DNA from: Acidilobaceae archaeon
Lineage (GTDB): Archaea; Thermoproteota; Thermoprotei_A; Sulfolobales; Acidilobaceae
Length of the DNA: 36,607 nt
Direction: 5' to 3'
NCBI GenBank assembly: GCA_027080775.1
Contig: JALWPV010000080.1
Coordinates: 1-36,607, forward strand
Numbering within the stretch: position 1 is the stretch's first letter; every line of letters begins with the position of its first letter. Position numbers and translations under genes: made by a program. The notes under the pieces are model-generated. The model ran no database searches and had not been told where the DNA came from. It was given only the letters and a program-made list of their open reading frames with translations. Positions 32,375-36,607 of the stretch are shown here, in pieces.

Positions 32375-32675
32375 ACATAGACAAACGGCCATTACGTCCG
32401 CGGTCTCGTTATGAATATTGCTTAAGCTACTGGAGGTACAGCCCAGAGCCCAAGACTGGCAGCGAAGCTGTGAGCAAAGGAGCGGCGAGGTTTACCGGCA
32501 GCTAGAGTCTAGGTTCTAAGCCCATCGCTAGTCCCACTGGACTGGCAGCCACGGAGCACGCCTCTCGCTCTATTCCCACCAAAGACCCGCCGTCCCACCT
32601 CTTTACCTAAGTGGATATGAGGCAAGGCTTATCCGAATGTACCATGCTGCTTCTATTTATGAGGGAGGGGCCTCT
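32375..32675. other. intergenic region without recognisable gene
   Basis: About 300 bases between the dead toxin and the next membrane protein. No convincing reading frame, tRNA or repeat is visible. A CTTTACC near 32611 may be part of the downstream promoter. The frame of the next gene can be extended to ATG 32637, but the start with the ribosome-binding site is 32676. Confidence 0.5.
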
Positions 32676-33356
32676 ATGGTGACGAGCAGCGTGTACCGCT
32701 GCACCCTGCTAATAGGCATTGCCCTCGCCTTCGCTGTTCTCATCGGCTTGGGTGTCAAGAAGAGGAGTCACGTCTACTATACTATAGGGGCTGCGGGGTT
32801 AGGCCTCGCCGCACTCGAGCTAGTATATCCCAGGGCCTTCGGCGCCGCCGCCATAGCGGCCGACCTAGCACTCATACCGGTCGCCGTCTGGGCTGCGGCA
32901 CAGTATGAGAGAGGGAGGCTGGATAGGTACTCCCAGGGTCTCGTAGCAATAGTGGTCGCCATAATCCTCCTGACGGGGGTCTCGATGAGCCTCGCCCCCC
33001 GCGACCTCTATGATATAATGCTCGGAGCCGGGATCCTGGCGGCCTACCTGGTCCTAGGGGCCCTCTACTACCTGGCAAGGAGGAGGGGCATCCGCCTGGC
33101 AGACCTCAACCTATGCTCCATGGCCGACAGGAGGATCCTCTACGCATCAATGGCTGTAGGCCTCCTAGTCTCTGTCATACTAGGAGGGCTCCTCTACGCT
33201 CCCCTAGCCTACGTGCACAGGGCGAAGCTGGGCCATAGCCTAGCCAGAGACGAATTCATCGACTGGGTCATTATCGCCTCAAGCACCTACACGATCTACT
33301 GGCTGATGGAGTGGAGCGTAGGGAGATGCCTAGCCCTGAGGATGAGTAGAGCATAG
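32676..33356 (+). CDS. seven-helix membrane protein, unknown function
   Basis: A 226-residue integral membrane protein with about seven hydrophobic helices, for example CTLLIGIALAFAVLIGLGV, VAIVVAIILLTGVSMSL, ILAAYLVLGALYYLA and FIDWVIIASSTYTIYWLMEW. Loops are short and basic (KKRSH, LARRRGIR). ATG 32676 is chosen because GAGGGAGGGG lies five bases upstream; ATG 32637 would add 13 residues. The codon use returns to that of the host, so the island ends before this gene. I do not recognise the family. It converges with the minus-strand gene at 33405. Confidence 0.7.
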   Translation: MVTSSVYRCTLLIGIALAFAVLIGLGVKKRSHVYYTIGAAGLGLAALELVYPRAFGAAAIAADLALIPVAVWAAAQYERGRLDRYSQGLVAIVVAIILLTGVSMSLAPRDLYDIMLGAGILAAYLVLGALYYLARRRGIRLADLNLCSMADRRILYASMAVGLLVSVILGGLLYAPLAYVHRAKLGHSLARDEFIDWVIIASSTYTIYWLMEWSVGRCLALRMSRA

Positions 33357-33404
33357 TGACTTCAACCCTAGCGTGGGCTTACATAACTAGGGAGGTGCCA
33401 CTTG

Positions 33405-33875
33405 CTATCTCTTAGCTAGGGCTGCGGCGATTGCTACGGCGATTATCGCCGCTGTGGCTCCTAGCACTATGCTTGTGCTTGCCTTGGGGTGTTGCCGCTC
33501 CCCCTGCAGGGTGGCCTCGGGCGTTCCTGGCTGCTGTGCTGGGGTGTTGCTTGTGGTGAAGGCCTGCGTTGGCCCTGTGGGCTTCTTTAGGCCGAGGTCG
33601 TCCTCTGCTACTAGCTTGAGCGCGCTCCTGAGGAGCCTGAAGTCGGCCGAGCTACCCACGGGCACCCCATTGTAGCGGTACGGCCTGCCCGTCAGCCTCC
33701 TCACAGCCTCCCTAAAGGCGAGCCTGGGGCTAAGGGAGAGAGTCATGAGCAAGCCCTTCACAACACTATAAGCGCGACCCCCCGGCAAAGCCTTACACCT
33801 GGCCGGCCCCCAGGCCCTCCAAGGATACTGGTGGACCCTCCTCTTCAAGCATACTCTAGTGTAGTATATGTGCAC
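33405..33875 (-). CDS. small protein with a C-terminal membrane anchor, next to the CARF-like gene
   Basis: The convincing part starts at an internal Met (33746): SLSPRLAFREAVRRLTGRP, then SSADFRLLRSALKLVAEDD, a Pro/Thr/Gln-rich linker (about 35 residues) and a C-terminal hydrophobic helix IVLGATAAIIAVAIAAALAKR. This is the layout of a tail-anchored protein with a cytoplasmic helical head. The start is uncertain. The frame is open to 33914, but a strong TATA box at 33921-33931 implies transcription starting near 33900, so GTG 33875 or ATG 33746 is more likely. No family recognised. It follows the CARF-like gene on the same strand. Confidence 0.5.
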   Translation of the reverse strand: MHIYYTRVCLKRRVHQYPWRAWGPARCKALPGGRAYSVVKGLLMTLSLSPRLAFREAVRRLTGRPYRYNGVPVGSSADFRLLRSALKLVAEDDLGLKKPTGPTQAFTTSNTPAQQPGTPEATLQGERQHPKASTSIVLGATAAIIAVAIAAALAKR

Positions 33876-33919
33876 TACCCCGTTAATGGGGAGCAGTGGG
33901 CCCTCCCCCAGCAATCATC

Positions 33920-34390
33920 TTAATATAATATTATGAGCCTCGCCCTCCAGGGGAGGCTCTTCCCGCAGGGTTCTCTGCAGTCTCTGATCCTCCTATAGTC
34001 CTCGTCCGATATTATAGCCGAGACTATGATGGAGCCCCTGTTGAGGGCCTCGAGGGCTGCTGCGACGGCCATGAGCTTCCTCCCCCCTGTCAGGTCGAGT
34101 ATCGAGTCAGCGTCCAGGATGCCTCCGAGGATCCTCCTCAGGGCCGCTAGGTCCCCGGGCTCTCTGATGTCGTTGAATGGTAGCAACTCTACCCTAGCCG
34201 GGACCCCAGGGGGCCTCCCGTCGGGTGCGCAGGGGCAGGTTGAGAGGATCCCCAGGGCCTCTCGGGCCACGTCGGGGTTAGTGGCTAGTATGACGTGCTC
34301 CTCGAGCCTGTAGCCCTCCCCCGCGAGGAGGCAGGCGACAGTATGCGGGGTGCCCGGGCTCATGCCTAGCAGCGAGACCAGCCTCGCCAC
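33920..34390 (-). CDS. CARF-domain protein, CRISPR ring-nuclease-like
   Basis: A 156-residue single-domain protein that looks like a Rossmann-type CARF domain, which binds cyclic oligoadenylates in type III CRISPR immunity. Residues 4-13 read LVSLLGMSPG, the first strand and loop of ring nucleases and Csx1-type CARF domains, with a Ser at position 11. DSILDLTGGRKLMAVAAALE at about 96-115 is the signature [DN]xTGGxK motif. A Lys-rich loop near the end (CGKSLPW) might supply a further ligand-binding residue. The short length without an effector domain suits a ring nuclease (Crn1 type) that degrades the messenger, but a pure sensor is also possible. GTG 34390 is the start. It is divergent from the NurA-HerA pair. 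Confidence 0.7.
   Translation of the reverse strand: MARLVSLLGMSPGTPHTVACLLAGEGYRLEEHVILATNPDVAREALGILSTCPCAPDGRPPGVPARVELLPFNDIREPGDLAALRRILGGILDADSILDLTGGRKLMAVAAALEALNRGSIIVSAIISDEDYRRIRDCREPCGKSLPWRARLIILY
33921..33931 (-). promoter_or_regulatory. TATA box for the anchored small protein
   Basis: On the minus strand ATATTATATTA overlaps the TAA of the CARF-like gene. It lies 46-56 bases before GTG 33875, so the downstream gene may have its own promoter. Confidence 0.5.
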
Positions 34391-34424
34391 GCCGCGGTCC
34401 CACCGTGTGCTCCCCAGGAGAGGG

Positions 34425-34431
34425 ATTTAAC
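34425..34431. promoter_or_regulatory. shared divergent TATA element, CARF-like / NurA
   Basis: ATTTAAC is the only AT-rich patch in the 81-base gap. It is 35-41 bases from the GTG of the CARF-like gene on one side and 41-47 bases from the NurA TTG on the other, so one element could serve both directions. Confidence 0.5.
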
Positions 34432-34471
34432 CCAGCCCCCACGAGCCTATACCTGGGGGTGCCCCGGGCCC

Positions 34472-36052
34472 TTGGCTCTCCACGGCCTCCAGCTCGTCGC
34501 AGCCCTCCTAGGAACAGGGGCCGCCGGGGAGCTGATGGAGGGCTCCAGCGCCATCCCCCCGCTGGAGGTCCTAGACGGGGAGTTTGGCGTCGTATACGTG
34601 GACGCCAGCTCCCGCGGAGAGCCCTCCGGCCTCAATGCCTACCTAGTGAAGCTCGCCATACTCACGCGACTCCACACCCCCGGGGGTGTGGCGGAGAGGA
34701 TCCTCCACCCCCTCCCCACGGCTGAGGGCGGCGGTGAGTTGCCGCCCCTCCTCATGGGGAGGGGCTCGGAGAACACCAAGCAGGCCGTGGTCTACGCCGT
34801 CGAGCTGGCCTCGCTTCTGGCTGTGGCCGAGGCTCCCGAGGCCTACTTCGGGGCCTCGCCTCCCCGTAGGCTACTCCTAGTGAGGCACGGGCCCATCCTG
34901 CAGATGCTCAGCCAGTACCTCTCCAAGCCCTACATAATCGACGCCGACGACGCTGTCAATGCCCTAGTATACGCTGGCCTAGAGAGGGGTAGGGCCCTCG
35001 AGATCCTAGAGTACACCCACCCCTGCGAGGCCTCCGACCTGGGGTACAGGCAGAACCGCAACAAGTCCGTGCTAGGCCTACTCATAATAAGGCTGCTCGA
35101 GGACCTCGTAGACAAGGCCCGCGAGAGGGGCTACGGGCTAGCAGGCGTTGTAGAGGACACCTCCAGGAGTAGGAGCCTCGTAGCAGCGGCCCTAGCGAGC
35201 CTCCTAAGGGCTCGCCCTCCCGCCCGCGGGAAGACCCACAGGGATTGGGCCAAGAACTGGGCCGAGAGCCTCCGGGGGGCGGCGGAGGCCGTGTCAACGG
35301 AGAAGATGGGGGACTGCCTGTGCCTGGAGAGGGAGCTTCTAGGCGACCTACTAGCCTCCCACAAGGAGTGGGAGGAGGTACTCAGAGCCGTGAAGGAGGT
35401 CGCCGTGACGAGGTTTACGATTAACTCCATCGAGGAGCTACTCATTGGAGGGCATGAGGGAGAACTCGAGGCCTCGATCATATGGTCGGGCGTGATGCCC
35501 GACATGACGGACTCGGAGCTACTCTACACGCTCCACTATCTAACCGCGAGGAAGCCGCCATTCGACTACCCAGCTACCCGCGAGCTGAGCCACTCCGGCA
35601 GGCTAGCGATAACGAGGTACTACCTAGAGCAGAAGGGCCTCGTGAGATGCGGCACCGCCGAGTGGCTTGAGCGGGCCCTCGGGAAGCTGGAGGCCATGCG
35701 CTACCGCTACCTAGCCCCCAGCGACCCGCCGAAGTGCGATGACCTGGCTGGTAGCCGCTTAGGTCTGAGGCCCTGCGAGCTCGCCGAGTTGCAGACGGTG
35801 CCGCCAGCCATTAGGCTCGAGTACCTCGAAGGCATGGAGATGCTCGAGGAGGCCGTGGCACTCACCGTCTACCCGGCCCGCTTGGTACTCTACGGCTACC
35901 CCCCACAGCTCCTGGTGGTGGACCACTATAGCAGGATAAAGCCCTCTGAGGCCATGGCCTTCCACGCCATAGCAGGGGAGCTGGCCAGGAGGCTACAGCC
36001 CTACGGCTACTTCATCAGGAGCTGGGAGAGGAGGATAGCCTCGATACTATGA
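34472..36052 (+). CDS. NurA-family nuclease, long form
   Basis: A protein of the NurA family, the 5'-3' nuclease that works with the HerA translocase in DNA end processing. Family features in order: VYVDASSRGE at about 47-56 (the VDGS-like metal motif), RLLLVRHGPILQML (where relatives usually have DGP), GLAGVVEDTSRSRSL, and the C-terminal AIRLEYLEG plus LYGYPPQLLVVDHYSRI. At 526 residues it is clearly longer than the usual 320-420; extra sequence lies in the middle. The Asp-to-His change in HGP means a catalytic residue may be missing. The start TTG 34472 has GGGGGTG 11 bases before it. It is followed by the HerA gene and divergent from the CARF-like gene. Confidence 0.75.
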   Translation: MALHGLQLVAALLGTGAAGELMEGSSAIPPLEVLDGEFGVVYVDASSRGEPSGLNAYLVKLAILTRLHTPGGVAERILHPLPTAEGGGELPPLLMGRGSENTKQAVVYAVELASLLAVAEAPEAYFGASPPRRLLLVRHGPILQMLSQYLSKPYIIDADDAVNALVYAGLERGRALEILEYTHPCEASDLGYRQNRNKSVLGLLIIRLLEDLVDKARERGYGLAGVVEDTSRSRSLVAAALASLLRARPPARGKTHRDWAKNWAESLRGAAEAVSTEKMGDCLCLERELLGDLLASHKEWEEVLRAVKEVAVTRFTINSIEELLIGGHEGELEASIIWSGVMPDMTDSELLYTLHYLTARKPPFDYPATRELSHSGRLAITRYYLEQKGLVRCGTAEWLERALGKLEAMRYRYLAPSDPPKCDDLAGSRLGLRPCELAELQTVPPAIRLEYLEGMEMLEEAVALTVYPARLVLYGYPPQLLVVDHYSRIKPSEAMAFHAIAGELARRLQPYGYFIRSWERRIASIL

Positions 36053-36062
36053 AGCGGCTCGC

Positions 36063-36068
36063 ATATAT
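36063..36068 (+). promoter_or_regulatory. TATA box of the HerA-like gene
   Basis: ATATAT lies 24-29 bases before GTG 36092, so this gene can be transcribed on its own as a leaderless mRNA. Confidence 0.5.
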
Positions 36069-36091
36069 CTAGCCCCACCCACTAGCCACTA

Positions 36092-36607
36092 GTGGGAGGT
36101 GGGTGGGCCTTACAGGCTCCTCCCCAGAAGGCTTCCCCGGGCTTCGCGGGGTTCCTAGTGGAGGTAGAGTCCTACACCCAGGCCAGGGCGGTGATCTACT
36201 CTAGGCAGACGAGCCTCCTACGCTACGGGGCCCTGGCCCTAGTGGAGGACCACGCGGGCCCGAAGTACTTAGCTCTAGTCACGGATGTGATGGAGCATAG
36301 CATCATGCCGGCTATAGACTCGGAGAAGCTCTCCAAGATAATGAGGATCTCCTCCTCGGCGCCCGCGGATCCCCTGCAGATCATGCAGAAGCTCTTCTCG
36401 CCGACCACGAGCCTAGTGCAGTGGCACGGCGTTAGGGAGGTTAGACTGAGGATCCTAGGCCAGATAACCCAGGGCCGCAGGGGCCCCACGCTCGCCCTGC
36501 CCGAGAGGCCCCCTAGGCCCCCCGCGATCGTCAGGGAGCCGGATCCCGCCCTACTGGGTAGCATAGTCTCGGGGGGCCTCGGCCCGAGACTATGCTACCC
36601 AGTAGGG
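36092..36607 (+). CDS. HerA-like ATPase, N-terminal HAS-barrel region only
   Basis: The frame runs from GTG 36092 off the window, about 172 codons. The visible part is the HAS-barrel that precedes the HerA motor: FAGFLVEVESYTQARAVIY, LLRYGALALVEDHAGPKYLA, LVTDVMEHSIMP and VREVRLRILGQI. The hexameric FtsK-like ATPase with Walker motifs would follow outside the window. It lies 39 bases after the NurA gene, as in NurA-HerA pairs. Its last codons fall in the terminal palindrome: the residues encoded after about 36582 are the reverse complement of the earlier arm and are probably artificial. Confidence 0.75.
   Translation, partial: MGGGWALQAPPQKASPGFAGFLVEVESYTQARAVIYSRQTSLLRYGALALVEDHAGPKYLALVTDVMEHSIMPAIDSEKLSKIMRISSSAPADPLQIMQKLFSPTTSLVQWHGVREVRLRILGQITQGRRGPTLALPERPPRPPAIVREPDPALLGSIVSGGLGPRLCYPVG
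36549..36607. repeat. terminal inverted repeat, right end
   Basis: A 25-base arm (36549-36573) is followed by a 9-base loop (GGGCCTCGG) and its perfect reverse complement at 36583-36607, exactly at the end of the window. It lies inside the HerA-like reading frame. A fold-back artefact at a contig end is the simplest explanation. Confidence 0.8.

Noticed and set aside
27000-36607. Search for a CRISPR array near the CARF-like gene
   Set aside because: No regularly spaced direct repeats were seen; the only repeats are the tRNA fragments and the 11-bp duplication.

Overview
The window looks like chromosomal DNA of a GC-rich hyperthermophilic crenarchaeon, probably of the Desulfurococcales type. 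This rests on seen features: AGG, CTC and ATA codons are heavily used, GTG and TTG starts are common, archaeal TATA boxes lie about 25-40 bases before many starts, and the tRNA has an insertion in its D-arm. It also rests on family content: an Alg13/14-like glycosyltransferase, an archaeal-type hydroxyacyl-CoA dehydrogenase/enoyl-CoA hydratase fusion, an aldehyde:ferredoxin oxidoreductase and NurA/HerA proteins. The species cannot be named from sequence reading alone.

Layout. 1-6033: a truncated MFS transporter, divergent from a nucleotide-sugar dehydrogenase and an Agl24/Alg13-14-like glycosyltransferase (surface glycan synthesis), then a membrane-anchored penicillin-acylase-family amidase and a small membrane protein. 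6095-10546: a His-rich polytopic membrane protein divergent from a flavodiiron protein, followed by a tungsten aldehyde oxidoreductase. 10661-19743: a gamma-glutamyltransferase, a DMT exporter and a complete oligopeptide ABC transporter (binding protein, two permeases, two ATPases). With the amidase, these point to peptide and amide scavenging. 19830-26986: a mixed housekeeping block with an unknown protein, a ThiS/MoaD-like protein without the GG tail, a HIT hydrolase, a radical SAM protein, the bifunctional beta-oxidation/4-hydroxybutyrate-cycle fusion, a threonine-synthase-like enzyme and a UPF0104 membrane protein.

27000-32675 is an AT-richer accessory island full of toxin-antitoxin modules, many of them broken: a TumE-like pair with a -1 frameshift at an A7 run, a DUF104/PIN pair, a second VapBC pair, a UPF0175 remnant, a HicB gene with a frameshifted small neighbour, and an AbrB/VapC pair in which the toxin is dead, partly through an 11-bp tandem duplication. 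The island holds a tRNA-Thr(UGU) gene. A 59-bp copy of its 3' half plus flank lies 1.16 kb downstream, and a more diverged copy lies a further 1.5 kb on. This is the pattern left by integration into the tRNA gene, and the first interval carries only one toxin-antitoxin pair and no integrase.

32676-36607: a membrane protein, a C-terminally anchored small protein and a CARF/ring-nuclease-like protein with the DLTGGRK motif. The last is divergent, from what looks like a shared promoter, from a long NurA-family nuclease and a HerA N-terminal (HAS-barrel) region that runs off the window. This CARF plus NurA-HerA neighbourhood is the best candidate for an undescribed system. Both ends of the window are perfect inverted repeats (14-bp and 25-bp arms), which most likely reflect fold-back artefacts at contig ends and should be resolved before the terminal genes are interpreted.
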